Source of the DNA: JANLTP01 sp031363055
GTDB lineage: Bacteria > Pseudomonadota > Gammaproteobacteria > Burkholderiales > Burkholderiaceae_E
Assembly: GCA_031363055.1 (NCBI GenBank)
Contig: JANLTP010000165.1
Coordinates: 1-64,000 of the forward strand
Length of the DNA stretch: 64,000 nt
Direction of reading: 5' to 3'
Below the pieces are notes generated by a model. It did not search any database. It worked only from the letters and a program-made list of their open reading frames with translations, and was not told the DNA's origin. This document shows positions 17,075-25,825 of the stretch, one piece after another; within the stretch, counting starts at the first letter, position 1; the number at the start of each line of letters is the position of its first letter. Made by a program: the position numbers and the translations under genes.

Positions 17075-17533
17075 TTAAGACTGCCGTGTAGCGGGCGGGC
17101 GCTCCAGCCGGGGCAAGTAGCGCGAGGCGAGTGCCAACAAGGGCGTGCCGTTAGCCGCGAAGCTCAGCTCCGGTGTTTGAATCGAAATACAGATGGATAC
17201 CAGGGTAATGAAAAGCCCGGATGAGCCAAATTTTTGCATGCCGCTCTCGATGACGGCCGTTTCATGTTGATCGGCATCATCGAATACAACCCCGGACTCG
17301 TCGTGCGAATGAAAATGGCGCGCTTTGCCAAGCTCTGCATGTTGATGCTGTGCGGAACCAACCTCGTTCTGATCCCACAAATCAACAACCGACGGGATCG
17401 CCTTTTCGTCGCCGAGCGCAGTTTCGTGCGTGTGCAGCGGCCCTTGCAGTTGAGTCACCAGGACGAGCTTGCCCTGCATGGGCCGGATAAATGCCAGCAA
17501 TAGACTCAGGACATGACTTGCAACAGCCTTCAA
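17075..17533 (-). CDS. Putative His-rich secreted or membrane protein
   Basis: A 152-residue frame with a hydrophobic N-terminus (SHVLSLLLAFI) and many His residues in pairs (HTH, HQH, HFHSHDE). It has a second hydrophobic stretch near LFITLVSICISI and a C-terminal PRLERPP. This resembles small periplasmic proteins found near metal efflux or TonB genes (CzcI-like), but only in general character. The start is TTG at 17533, which is weak; an ATG inside the hydrophobic segment is possible. It is upstream of the TonB receptor in the same direction, across a 228-base leader. Function unknown. Confidence 0.4.
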   Translation of the reverse strand: MKAVASHVLSLLLAFIRPMQGKLVLVTQLQGPLHTHETALGDEKAIPSVVDLWDQNEVGSAQHQHAELGKARHFHSHDESGVVFDDADQHETAVIESGMQKFGSSGLFITLVSICISIQTPELSFAANGTPLLALASRYLPRLERPPATRQS

Positions 17534-17862
17534 GGGATACTTGCCGAATGGTTTACGAGCAATAACTCATACGGTGACAGAACTTATTTGGATTCAGACC
17601 TGAGTGTAGGCCCGATGGCTGCGTGCGTTGAGTTGGCTGGTATCTGTGCCTTCGTCCGCCTGGAGCGGACTGGTGCAAATGCCTCCGCGAATGTCCCCCG
17701 CGCCCGCCTTGCGGCCGCCGCTCCTCCTCGATTTCGCTCCGGCATTCACACCAGCCCGCTCGAGGCTAAGTCGGTGCTTGGTTGAGGTTGTAGGTATGCA
17801 AGCGGCGGTGCTCGTATCGACCTCGACGATTCGCGCTGTTTAGAACCTGCACGCCGTTGACA

Positions 17863-17956
17863 GATCAGGCCGGCGGGACGTTCGGCGTAGCGGCATTAAG
17901 GGGGAGGCCGAAGGCCGGCGGACAGCCGCGTAGCCGAACGTGCCGTCGACCTGATC
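17863..17956. repeat. Nested inverted repeat
   Basis: Outer arms gatcagg (17863-17869) and cctgatc (17950-17956) enclose inner arms acgttcggcgtagcggc (17878-17894) and gccgcgtagccgaacgt (17925-17941), which pair with two mismatches. The structure resembles a REP/BIME unit or a complex terminator at the 3' end of the reductase operon. It has no T run, so a factor-independent terminator is unlikely. Confidence 0.5.
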
Positions 17957-17970
17957 CTGATCCTGATCCT
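17950..17970. repeat. Tandem hexamer (cctgat)n
   Basis: Three and a half copies of cctgat run from 17950 to 17970, bounded on both sides by cgtcgacct. The flanking direct repeat suggests slippage or a small insertion. Confidence 0.6.
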
Positions 17971-18004
17971 GCAGCCCGTCGACCTGACCTTGCTTAAACA
18001 GAGC

Positions 18005-18994
18005 TTACGTTGGCCCGTTTGGCAGCACCAACACTTTGCCGCCGCGCTCGCCCTGCTGCGCATGACGAAGTGCGGCCGCGATCTCAGCGATCGGGTAGGT
18101 GGCTGCAACTGGCACTGAAAGCCTGCCAGCACTCAATTCAGCGGATAGCTCGGCATAGATTGCGGTGATCTGCGCCGGTGTGCGTTTGGCCAGAAAGCGT
18201 CCGAGCATGAAGCCGGTGAGACTGATTCCACGATAAATCAGCGCGCCGCGATCGGCTTGCGGGTCGGCGCCGCTCATCGAGCCGTAGCAACAGACGACAC
18301 CTTCGTCGCTCAGGCATTCGGCAAGCCGCACGCTGGCCGCGCCGGCGACCGCGTCGAGTCCGAGACGGATGCTCGAAGTGCCCGTGGCCGCTCGCACTTG
18401 TGCCACCAGGTTCGGTCCGTCGACCAGACAAACGTCAGCGCCGAGACTGCTGAGTTCGGCAAACAAGGACTCACGGCGAACGATATTGACGGTCCGCAAA
18501 CCGCGTCGTTTTGCGAGACTGATCACCCAGCGGCCGACCGCTGAATTCGCGATGTTTTGAATCACCCATTCGCCCGGTGCAAGCTTCACCATGTCCGATA
18601 ACAATAAGCTGGCCGTAGGTGGATTGATGCGCAACATGGCGGCTTGCTGAATATCCAGATTCGGCGCAATGCTCACCAACTGATCGGCAGCAACACGCCG
18701 GCGTTGCGCCCAGTTCTCGCGTTGCAGATTGATGACCAGTTGTCCCGGTTGCAGATGCGTGACGGCGCTACCCACCGCTGTGATACGGCCGACACATTCG
18801 GCACCCGGTACCGCCGGCAGCGGCGGCTTCAGACGATAGGCGCCTTTGCAAAACCAGATATCAGCCGGGTTGATTGGAAAAGCCAGCACATCAAAAACCA
18901 CTTCATGGGGTTCGGGTGCGCCGAGCTCCTGCACGTCGATGCATTGCGCGACTTCTTCCGGTATGCCGTAGGCCGAGAGCTGAATTTTTTTCAT
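18005..18994 (-). CDS. Zinc-independent alcohol dehydrogenase/enoyl reductase (MDR superfamily)
   Basis: A 329-residue medium-chain reductase of the quinone oxidoreductase/2-enoyl thioester reductase kind. PINPADIWFCKGAY, PAVPGAECVGRITAVG and NSAVGRWVISLAKRRG (nucleotide-binding region) are visible. The catalytic and structural zinc Cys clusters of classic ADH are absent. It would use NAD(P)H to reduce an enoyl or quinone substrate. ATG 18994 lies 17 bases after the VWA gene stop, so it is probably the last gene of the protease-MoxR-DUF58-VWA operon, though a metabolic link is not obvious. A putative repeat structure follows its stop. Confidence 0.85.
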   Translation of the reverse strand: MKKIQLSAYGIPEEVAQCIDVQELGAPEPHEVVFDVLAFPINPADIWFCKGAYRLKPPLPAVPGAECVGRITAVGSAVTHLQPGQLVINLQRENWAQRRRVAADQLVSIAPNLDIQQAAMLRINPPTASLLLSDMVKLAPGEWVIQNIANSAVGRWVISLAKRRGLRTVNIVRRESLFAELSSLGADVCLVDGPNLVAQVRAATGTSSIRLGLDAVAGAASVRLAECLSDEGVVCCYGSMSGADPQADRGALIYRGISLTGFMLGRFLAKRTPAQITAIYAELSAELSAGRLSVPVAATYPIAEIAAALRHAQQGERGGKVLVLPNGPT

Positions 18995-19011
18995 CGAAGA
19001 GGCTCGAAAAA

Positions 19012-20277
19012 TCAAAGCACCCGATTAAACCACCACATCGACAGCAATGCCGCGAGCATGGCCAGTGCGGCACCGAAGCCAATGAACAATGAAGTGACCT
19101 CGGTGGGCGTTTTTTTCTCGAGTGTCAGTCGCGCGCTCAGATACTGATAGATCTTTTTCAACTCGTTGGCGTTGCCGGCACGAAAATATTCTGCGTGTGT
19201 GATCGCAGCAATTTTTTGCAAGGCCTCTTCATCGAGCCGCACGCGACTGGTCCAACCGTCTACCGTCAAACTGATTCCCTCGGTCGTGCCAACGCCGACC
19301 GTGAATACGCGCACGCCATAATCGGCGGCGATCTCGGCAGCCTTGATCGGATCGGGTCCGACATTACTCAGGCCGTCCGACAGCAAAACAATCGCCGCTG
19401 CACTGTTCGAGCCCGGGGCGACCGGTTCGGGTTTCGGCTGGTTCGGCTTTGCGTTGTCCTTGTTCGAGTCGCGACCCGGATCACGATTCGGATCACGGCT
19501 CTGCGGTTCGGTGCGCCGATTCGGGTCTCCGGGGTTGGCGCGATTTCGCGGATTGTTGATGAACCCGTCAACGTCAATACCGGCAGACGGCAGCAGCGTC
19601 GCCAGCGAGATGATGAGTCCGCTGCCCAGGGCAGTGCCGCGCTGCGGCTGCAAGCGATCGATCGACTCGAGCAGTTCCTCCCGATTCTCGGTTGGCGATT
19701 GCACCACGGCCGCTGCTGCGGCAATGGCGACGACTCCGATGCGGGTGTGCGCCGGCTGATCGGCGATGAAGGTTTTGGCGGCCTTCTGGGCGGCCACCAG
19801 CCGGCTCGGTTGCAGATCGCTGGCGCGCATGCTGCCCGACATGTCCATGGCCAATATGACGTTCTCTACCCGCGAGGGCAGCATCAGCGAAGCCTGCGGA
19901 CGGGTGATCGCGAATAGCCAGGAGGCCAGCGCGAACAGCAACAGCAAGGCAGGCAAATGATTGCGTAGCCGCATACCCCACGAGCGGTAGTCGCCAGCGG
20001 AACTACCACCTGCGCGGCCGGATTTTCCGCGGCTAACTCCGCCGCTGTCAGCTTCGCTGTTACCAGCTCCGCCGCGGCCAGCTTCGCCGTTGACAGCGCC
20101 GCCGCCGAAGTTCGCGTTGGCGGCGACCTGCCAGACCGTCTCGAGACTTGCGAACCGTGCCGCCGACTGCCGGCGTTTTCTCAATATTCTCCAGTAGACA
20201 AGAATCAACACGGGTAGCACCATCAGCAGCCACAGCATCGACGGCCACAAGAGGGTCAAGGTTGAGAGCGAGGGCAT
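19012..20277 (-). CDS. VWA-domain membrane protein (BatA-like) with low-complexity inserts
   Basis: A 421-residue protein with membrane segments near 8-30 and 108-124 and a von Willebrand A domain whose MIDAS motif is Asp145-Ser147-Ser149 (DMSGSM). The C-terminus has a further hydrophobic helix (FGAALAMLAALLSMWW). Two inserts are unusual: a Gly-rich stretch at about 57-95 and a Pro/Asn/Arg/Asp-rich stretch at about 241-289 inside the VWA domain. Such proteins work with MoxR ATPases and DUF58 proteins in the cell envelope, where they probably help assemble or fold other proteins. It starts 11 bases after the DUF58 gene and is a paralogue of the protein at 23648. Confidence 0.9.
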   Translation of the reverse strand: MPSLSTLTLLWPSMLWLLMVLPVLILVYWRILRKRRQSAARFASLETVWQVAANANFGGGAVNGEAGRGGAGNSEADSGGVSRGKSGRAGGSSAGDYRSWGMRLRNHLPALLLLFALASWLFAITRPQASLMLPSRVENVILAMDMSGSMRASDLQPSRLVAAQKAAKTFIADQPAHTRIGVVAIAAAAAVVQSPTENREELLESIDRLQPQRGTALGSGLIISLATLLPSAGIDVDGFINNPRNRANPGDPNRRTEPQSRDPNRDPGRDSNKDNAKPNQPKPEPVAPGSNSAAAIVLLSDGLSNVGPDPIKAAEIAADYGVRVFTVGVGTTEGISLTVDGWTSRVRLDEEALQKIAAITHAEYFRAGNANELKKIYQYLSARLTLEKKTPTEVTSLFIGFGAALAMLAALLSMWWFNRVL

Positions 20278-20288
20278 TGGTGCGCGAC

Positions 20289-21302
20289 CTAACTGACGAC
20301 GGTGGCGCTGGCGCCGGCCGATAACTGGCTGCGACGTTTGCGCAATTTGGTGAAGCGCAGCAAGGCTTCGTCGACTCGTGCATCGGTGGCGAGCTCTAGG
20401 CAATCGACGCCGGCTGCCGCAAAGCTGGTGCGCAGCGCGGCCTCGCGTTCTTCGGCGGCCTTGGCAAAACGGGCGCGAAAAGTTTTGTCGTGGGTGTCGA
20501 CGAATATCTGCTCACCGGTTTCGGCGTCCTGCAAGACAATCTGACCCAAGTTCGGCATCGCAACCTCCAACGGGTCAAACAGGCGCACGGCGATCACTTC
20601 ATGACGGCGGGCCAACTGACCGAGCGACTTTTCCCAGCCAGGCTTGCTGATGAAGTCCGACACGACAAACACCACCGAGCGTCGCTTGATGAATCCGAGC
20701 GCATGCCTGAGCAACACATTCAGATCGGTGCCCTCGCTGTTCGCCATTTTTGGGGGGCGATTCATGAGGCTCAGCAAATGCAGCACATGCAGGCGACCGG
20801 CGCGCGCCGGCAACAACGCGTCGACCTCGGTGCCATAGAACAGCGCACCGACGCGATTGCCATAACGCGTCAGCAAACGCGCCAGGGTGCCGACCAGCTC
20901 GCTCGATAAATTGCGCTTGCGAATGCTGCTGGAGCCGAAATTGACCGAGCCGCTTAAATCCAACAGAAACCACGCAGCGACTTCGCGATCTTCCTGAAAC
21001 TCACGCACATGCGGTACCTGCAGGCGGGCAGTGACATTCCAGTCGATGTAGCGAACATCGTCATTGGGTTGATATTCACGCAAATCGGCGAGATCCAGAC
21101 CGAAGCCGCGAAACAAGGTCCGGTAATCACCATGCAACAAGCCGTCCAGACGCTTGATCACGGTCCATTCAAGTCGACGCAACAAGGTCTCCGGATTGAC
21201 CCGCTCGCCGTGCGCGTCGGGTGCCGCCTTCGCGCGCAGCCCAGCGTCGCTGGCGTCGACTGCCTCGGTGGGCGCCTTAGGACGCCGTCGTAACCCGAAC
21301 AT
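20289..21302 (-). CDS. DUF58 domain protein
   Basis: A 337-residue DUF58 protein, the usual partner of MoxR ATPases. The family signature LREYQPNDDVRYIDWN is near residues 82-97, followed by a VWA-like segment LLDLSGSVNFG with the DxSxS metal motif. The ATG at 21302 overlaps the end of moxR by 26 bases, a strong sign of coupled translation. No transmembrane helix is apparent. Function is known only by association: MoxR, DUF58 and VWA proteins form a chaperone-like module. No defect is visible. Confidence 0.93.
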   Translation of the reverse strand: MFGLRRRPKAPTEAVDASDAGLRAKAAPDAHGERVNPETLLRRLEWTVIKRLDGLLHGDYRTLFRGFGLDLADLREYQPNDDVRYIDWNVTARLQVPHVREFQEDREVAAWFLLDLSGSVNFGSSSIRKRNLSSELVGTLARLLTRYGNRVGALFYGTEVDALLPARAGRLHVLHLLSLMNRPPKMANSEGTDLNVLLRHALGFIKRRSVVFVVSDFISKPGWEKSLGQLARRHEVIAVRLFDPLEVAMPNLGQIVLQDAETGEQIFVDTHDKTFRARFAKAAEEREAALRTSFAAAGVDCLELATDARVDEALLRFTKLRKRRSQLSAGASATVVS

Positions 21303-22344
21303 GGCTCTCAAGCGGCTTTTCGGGCGCAGGGATGGCCTGCAGGACACGCATGATCAACTTGTCGGCCGTCAGTCCGTCCGACAACGCATCGTAGGACAGC
21401 ACCAGTCGATGGCGCAATATGTCGGGTACCAGATCGATGACGTCCTCCGGTAGAACGTAGCCACGCCCACGCAGGAAGGCCAGCGCTCGTGCGCCCTCGA
21501 TCATGTTGATGGTGGCGCGCGGGCTCGCTCCGAAGGTAATGTATTTCGCCAGGTCCGGCATGCCGTAGCGCGCCGGATGGCGCGTCGCCGAAACCAGCTT
21601 GACCGCGTATTGCATGAGCCCCGGATCGACATAGGTCTTGCGGCATTCACGCTGCAAGGCACTTAACTGCTCGGTGCTGGCGACGGCTGCCGCCTGTACT
21701 GCCGCCCCGGTGACGCGTTCGACGATGACGAATTCTTCTTCTTCGGTCGGGTAGCCGATCAACACTTTCATCATGAAGCGGTCGACCTGCGCTTCGGGCA
21801 AGGGGTAGGTACCTTCGGTCTCGATCGGGTTTTGCGTGGCCATGACGAGAAACGGCTCGGGTACCTTGTGCGACTCGCCCGCGATGGTGACTTGCCGTTC
21901 CTGCATCACTTCGAGCAATGCGCTTTGCACCTTGGCCGGTGCGCGGTTGATTTCGTCAGCCAACAAAAGATTGGTGAATACCGGGCCCAGCACGGTGCTG
22001 AATTCGCCGAGCCGCTGGTTATACATGCGGGTACCCACCAGGTCGGCTGGCAACAGGTCCGGTGTGAACTGGATGCGCTTGAACGAACCTCGCAGGGTCT
22101 TGGCCAGCGTGTTGACCGTCAAGGTTTTAGCCAGTCCCGGCACGCCTTCGACGAGCAAGTGCCCTTGCGCCAGGATGGCCACCAAGACGCGCTCCAGGAA
22201 GTGATCTTGTCCGACCACCACCTTTTTGACTTCGTAGAGGATACGCTCCATCAGCGAAGCGGTTTCGGTTCGCAACAGGGCGTTATTGTCGCTGCTGCTG
22301 CTGCTGCTGCTGGAGTAGGAGAAGGGTTGCGTCGAATCCATCAA
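21277..22344 (-). CDS. MoxR-family AAA+ ATPase
   Basis: A 355-residue MoxR ATPase. Walker A is GVPGLAKT (67-74), Walker B is LLLADE (126-131), and sensor motifs follow in VMATQNPIETEGTYPLPEAQVDRF. A run of eight Ser at residues 11-18 is encoded mostly by an AGC repeat. MoxR proteins couple ATP hydrolysis to maturation or assembly of partner complexes, here most likely with the adjoining DUF58 and VWA proteins. It starts 21 bases after the S1C protease gene and overlaps the next gene. Two ATG codons in a row (22344, 22341) are possible starts. Confidence 0.95.
   Translation of the reverse strand: MMDSTQPFSYSSSSSSSSDNNALLRTETASLMERILYEVKKVVVGQDHFLERVLVAILAQGHLLVEGVPGLAKTLTVNTLAKTLRGSFKRIQFTPDLLPADLVGTRMYNQRLGEFSTVLGPVFTNLLLADEINRAPAKVQSALLEVMQERQVTIAGESHKVPEPFLVMATQNPIETEGTYPLPEAQVDRFMMKVLIGYPTEEEEFVIVERVTGAAVQAAAVASTEQLSALQRECRKTYVDPGLMQYAVKLVSATRHPARYGMPDLAKYITFGASPRATINMIEGARALAFLRGRGYVLPEDVIDLVPDILRHRLVLSYDALSDGLTADKLIMRVLQAIPAPEKPLESHVRVTTAS
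22291..22312. repeat. Trinucleotide repeat (gct)7 in moxR
   Basis: Seven gct units on the plus strand encode the Ser run of MoxR. Length changes would stay in frame, so this would vary the linker and not switch the gene off. Confidence 0.8.
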
Positions 22345-22365
22345 TAAATTCCAAAAAAATTTCAG

Positions 22366-23427
22366 TCAAAACGGCGGAATGCCGACCGCGCCGCCCGCGC
22401 TTTCCATCGTGGTGGCGAAGCCGATGCCGATAAAGGTACGGGCTTCGGTCGGATTCAATATCGCGGTGACGATCCCAACGACTTCACCGCTCATGTTGAC
22501 CAGGGGACCGCCCGAGTTGCCGGGGTTGGCGGCGGCATCGAACTGAATCAGACCGGTCAGGGCGCGTTGGCCTTCGGGCGCGCGAAATTCCCGGCCCAGA
22601 CCCGACACCACGCCGGCCGACACCGACGGGCCGATGCCAAACGGGAACCCGACGGCCACCACCTCGTCGCCGGGCCGCAGATTGGCGGAAGAGCCCATGC
22701 TTGCAGCCGGCAGGTCATCAGGAATTTTTTGTGCCCGCAACACCGCCAGGTCGTTCTCGGGTTTGGTGCCGATCACTGTCGCCTCCGACTCCATGCCGTC
22801 GGAGAAGGTCACCGTCAGCCGCTTGGCGCCCGCCACGACATGCAGGTTGGTCAGAATGATGCCGGTGTCGACCACCACCACGCCGGAGCCGATGCCGCGC
22901 TCGCGGGCGGCTCGCTTTGGGTCGGCCATTCGAGTATCAGAGCCGGTTTCGCTGGCGGGCTCGCTACCGCCCGACTTGGCCTCTTCGTCATCAGCAAAAC
23001 TCTTTACCCGGACGACCGAACGTTGCACGGCTTCGGCCGCCTTGGCCGCGCGCGAGGGCAGAGTTTTGTTCTCGATCGTGTGCATGACGGCCGAATCGAT
23101 ATCGTCTTGGGTGATCGCTCGCGGCGGCGTCATGCCGCGATTGGCCAATTGAACCATCCCGAGGGCGACGGCCAAACCGGCCGCGAACAAGAACGGCCGG
23201 TCATAGCGGCTCCACAGCTTTCGCCAGGCAGATGCTCCGGATGATTCGTCTTTAGCCATTCCGGTGGCCGGTTTCATCGCGGCCGCCGCAGTTGCCGTAG
23301 CCGCTGCGGTCGCCGTAGTCGCCGTAGTCGCCGCGCGAGAGGCGCGCGCCGATGCCCTCGGTGTCATCTCCGCTTCGGCGGCGGCCTGTTTTCGAGGCGT
23401 CCCGCTATACAACGCAGCTTTTTTCAT
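22366..23427 (-). CDS. Trypsin-like serine protease (S1C, HtrA type, no PDZ)
   Basis: A 353-residue membrane-anchored protease of the DegP/HtrA type. A cytoplasmic, Ala/Thr-rich low-complexity region (residues 30-50) precedes a membrane helix at about 78-95. The protease domain has the complete triad His196 (TNLHVV), Asp226 (ENDLAVL) and Ser305 (NPGNSGGPL). Unlike DegP there is no PDZ domain, and the protein stops shortly after the active Ser region in ESAGGAVGIPPF. It lies 21 bases upstream of moxR in one operon, so it may process or monitor envelope proteins handled by that module. ATG 23427 is preferred to an upstream start. Confidence 0.92.
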   Translation of the reverse strand: MKKAALYSGTPRKQAAAEAEMTPRASARASRAATTATTATAAATATAAAAMKPATGMAKDESSGASAWRKLWSRYDRPFLFAAGLAVALGMVQLANRGMTPPRAITQDDIDSAVMHTIENKTLPSRAAKAAEAVQRSVVRVKSFADDEEAKSGGSEPASETGSDTRMADPKRAARERGIGSGVVVVDTGIILTNLHVVAGAKRLTVTFSDGMESEATVIGTKPENDLAVLRAQKIPDDLPAASMGSSANLRPGDEVVAVGFPFGIGPSVSAGVVSGLGREFRAPEGQRALTGLIQFDAAANPGNSGGPLVNMSGEVVGIVTAILNPTEARTFIGIGFATTMESAGGAVGIPPF

Positions 23428-23647
23428 AAACTCTCGACTCAAATGATGGGCTGGAACCGCCGTCGCGATGGTCATCTGCTGCGGCTCGTCTCAACTAGAA
23501 AGGTAACACTTTCAGAACGCTCTGGCACGCAATCCCCGCGCCAGGAATTCCGTCAAGAAAACTTGAGGCAAAAACCGGGCCGATTGCGCAGTCAGGCGCC
23601 TCGCAGTGATAAAGTGGTTGCAGTCGGAAATCAATTCTGGGGGCGAA

Positions 23648-24718
23648 ATGCAATTTCTGTGGCCGAGCCTTCTGTGGCTGCTGCTGTTCATTCCGGCACT
23701 GGTGGGCATGTATCTCTACATGTTGGCGCGCAAGAAGAAGGCGGCCATCAGTTATGCCAGCTTGAGTCTCGTCAAGGCGGCCTTGGGTCCGGGCCAGACG
23801 ATTCGCAGGCATTTGCCGCCAGCCCTGTTTTTGGCGGCGATGACCCTGGCCATCCTGGCGATGGCGCGGCCAACCGCGCCGCTCGTGCTGCCCTCCGAGT
23901 ACATGACCTTGATCCTCGCGATGGATGTCTCGCGCAGCATGGAAGCCAAGGACGTCGCACCGAATCGTATTACGGCTGCCCAGTCGGCGGCGCGGACCTT
24001 CATCGAAGAACTACCCAAACATGTGCGCCTGGGTATTGTTTCGTTCGCTGGAACGGCCGCCGTGGTGCAGACGCCGACCGAAAATCGTGACGACATGATC
24101 GCCGCGCTCGATCGCTTTCAATTGCAACGGGCGACGGCCACGGGCAGCGGCTTGATTCTGTCGCTGGCGACCCTTTTTCCGGATGCCGGGATTGATCTCG
24201 ATGCGATCACCCAGGCCAGCTATTCGAATCGTTGGGGCGGCGGTAGTGCCGCGTCGCTCGACAAGCCCCGCCAAGCGGCCAAACCGGCGGTCCCCGACAG
24301 CGCGCCGGTCGCGCCGGGCTCGTACACGGCGGGCGCCATTATTTTGCTCAGTGATGGCCGTCGTACGACGGGCCCTGATCCGCTGATGGCTGCCAAGATG
24401 GCCGCCGACCGAGGCGTCAGGGTCTATACCGTCGGTTTTGGTACCCGCGAGGGTGCGACCATAACCTCGGACGAAGGCTGGTCATTCTTTGTGCGGCTCG
24501 ACGAGGAAACCCTGAAGGCGATTGCCAAAATCACCGGCGCCGAGTATTTTCACGCCGGCACCGCTGCCGATCTGCGCAAGGTTTATGAAGGCTTGAGCTC
24601 GAAATTTGCGCTCGAGCGCAAGCAGACCGAAGTCAGTGCGCTACTCGGTGCAGGTTCGGCCGTGTTCATGCTGCTGGCGGCCGTCCTGTCACTGTTGTGG
24701 GTCTATCGACGCGCTTGA
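23648..24718 (+). CDS. VWA-domain membrane protein (BatA-like), paralogue
   Basis: A 356-residue VWA protein with N-terminal membrane segments (WPSLLWLLLFIPALVGMYLY and a second near 57-73), a MIDAS at Asp93-Ser95-Ser97 (DVSRS) and a C-terminal hydrophobic helix. It shares the blocks VQTPTENR, ATATGSGLILSLATLFP and RVYTVGFGTREG with the VWA protein at 19012 but lacks that protein's long inserts. It is divergent from the protease-moxR operon across 220 bases. A purine-rich ggggcga precedes the ATG. The two paralogues on either side of one MoxR set suggest different or interchangeable partners of the same ATPase. Confidence 0.92.
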   Translation: MQFLWPSLLWLLLFIPALVGMYLYMLARKKKAAISYASLSLVKAALGPGQTIRRHLPPALFLAAMTLAILAMARPTAPLVLPSEYMTLILAMDVSRSMEAKDVAPNRITAAQSAARTFIEELPKHVRLGIVSFAGTAAVVQTPTENRDDMIAALDRFQLQRATATGSGLILSLATLFPDAGIDLDAITQASYSNRWGGGSAASLDKPRQAAKPAVPDSAPVAPGSYTAGAIILLSDGRRTTGPDPLMAAKMAADRGVRVYTVGFGTREGATITSDEGWSFFVRLDEETLKAIAKITGAEYFHAGTAADLRKVYEGLSSKFALERKQTEVSALLGAGSAVFMLLAAVLSLLWVYRRA

Positions 24719-24739
24719 CGCGCCTCTCCCCGAAGTCGG

Positions 24740-25825
24740 CTATTGCGGGAACATGATGACGTTGCGCGCCACGCCGCCTTTCTTCAGGGCGTCGAAGCCC
24801 TCATTGATTTGTTCGAGCGCCAAGCGGCCGGAAATCATTTCGGCCAGCTTGAGCCGGCCCTGCATGTAGAACTCAACCAGACGCGGCATGTCGACGCGGA
24901 ACCGGTTCGAGCCCATCATCGAGCCTTGGATGCGGCGCTCGCGCAGGAAGTCAGGGCCGTGGAACTCGACTTTGGTGCCGACCGGAATCATGCCGATAAT
25001 CGTCGAGGTGCCACCCGAGCACAGCATCCGGAACGAATCCTCGACCGTCTGTTTCAGGCCGATGCATTCGAATGAGTAATGCACGCCGCCACTGGTCAAT
25101 TCGTTGACCTGTTTGGCGATATCACCATCAGCCGGATTGATGACGTCGGTGGCGCCAAATTGTCGCGCCAACGCCAGTTTGCCGACATCCTTGTCGATCG
25201 CGATGATGCGGGCCGCACCGGCGATCTGCGCGGCATTGATCGCCGATAGTCCAATGCCACCACAACCGAGCACCGCGACGTTGCTGCCCGGCTGCACCTT
25301 GGCGGTATGTACGATGGCGCCGTACCCAGTAATGACGCCACAACCGACCAGTGCGGCCAGATCGAGCGGCATGTCGTGGCGCACCTTGACCAGCGCGTTC
25401 TCGTGGACCAGCATTTGTTCGGCAAATGACGACAGATTGGTGAATTGATTCAAATGCTGACCTTGCCAGCGCAGGCGTTTGGCCTTGCCCGGCGCCATCT
25501 TGACTTCCGGGGTCTGGCAAATCGACATGTGACCGGTCAGGCAGAACTCGCAATGGCCGCAGAACACGGACAGGCAGGTAATGACATGGTCACCGGGCTT
25601 GACGTAGCTCACGTCCTCACCGACGGCCTCGACGATACCGGCCGACTCATGGCCCAGCACAATCGGCGTTGGCGTCGGGTATTTGCCCTCCATGAAGTGC
25701 AGGTCACTGTGGCATAGTCCGGCGGCCGCTGTGCGAATCAGCACTTCGCGTCGGCCAGGCTTGTCGATTTCGACGTTTTCAATCGTCATCGGTTGGTTCG
25801 GGGCGTGAAATACCGCTGCCTTCAT
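24740..25825 (-). CDS. Zinc-dependent alcohol dehydrogenase (class III-like)
   Basis: A 361-residue zinc ADH. The catalytic zinc Cys38 and His59-Glu60 (GHES) are present, and the structural zinc Cys set is at 89, 92, 95 and 103 (CGHCEFCLTGHMSIC). LGCGGIGLSAINAAQ is the NAD-binding motif. It would oxidise an alcohol with NAD or a tightly bound cofactor in the cytoplasm; substrate is not determinable. Length and motifs are normal. It converges with the VWA gene 21 bases away. Confidence 0.93.
   Translation of the reverse strand: MKAAVFHAPNQPMTIENVEIDKPGRREVLIRTAAAGLCHSDLHFMEGKYPTPTPIVLGHESAGIVEAVGEDVSYVKPGDHVITCLSVFCGHCEFCLTGHMSICQTPEVKMAPGKAKRLRWQGQHLNQFTNLSSFAEQMLVHENALVKVRHDMPLDLAALVGCGVITGYGAIVHTAKVQPGSNVAVLGCGGIGLSAINAAQIAGAARIIAIDKDVGKLALARQFGATDVINPADGDIAKQVNELTSGGVHYSFECIGLKQTVEDSFRMLCSGGTSTIIGMIPVGTKVEFHGPDFLRERRIQGSMMGSNRFRVDMPRLVEFYMQGRLKLAEMISGRLALEQINEGFDALKKGGVARNVIMFPQ

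Larger units (their letters stand above)
17534..18004. other. Gene-poor spacer with a repeat structure
   Basis: No coding sequence I can support lies in these 470 bases. The left two thirds have only short frames without recognisable content. The right third holds the inverted-repeat structure and the short tandem hexamers listed separately, immediately downstream of the reductase gene ending at 18005. Confidence 0.5.

Noticed and set aside
17234..17503. Plus-strand frame opposite the His-rich gene
   Set aside because: No family features; the minus-strand frame has the better signal-like N-terminus and His pattern, though it is weak too.
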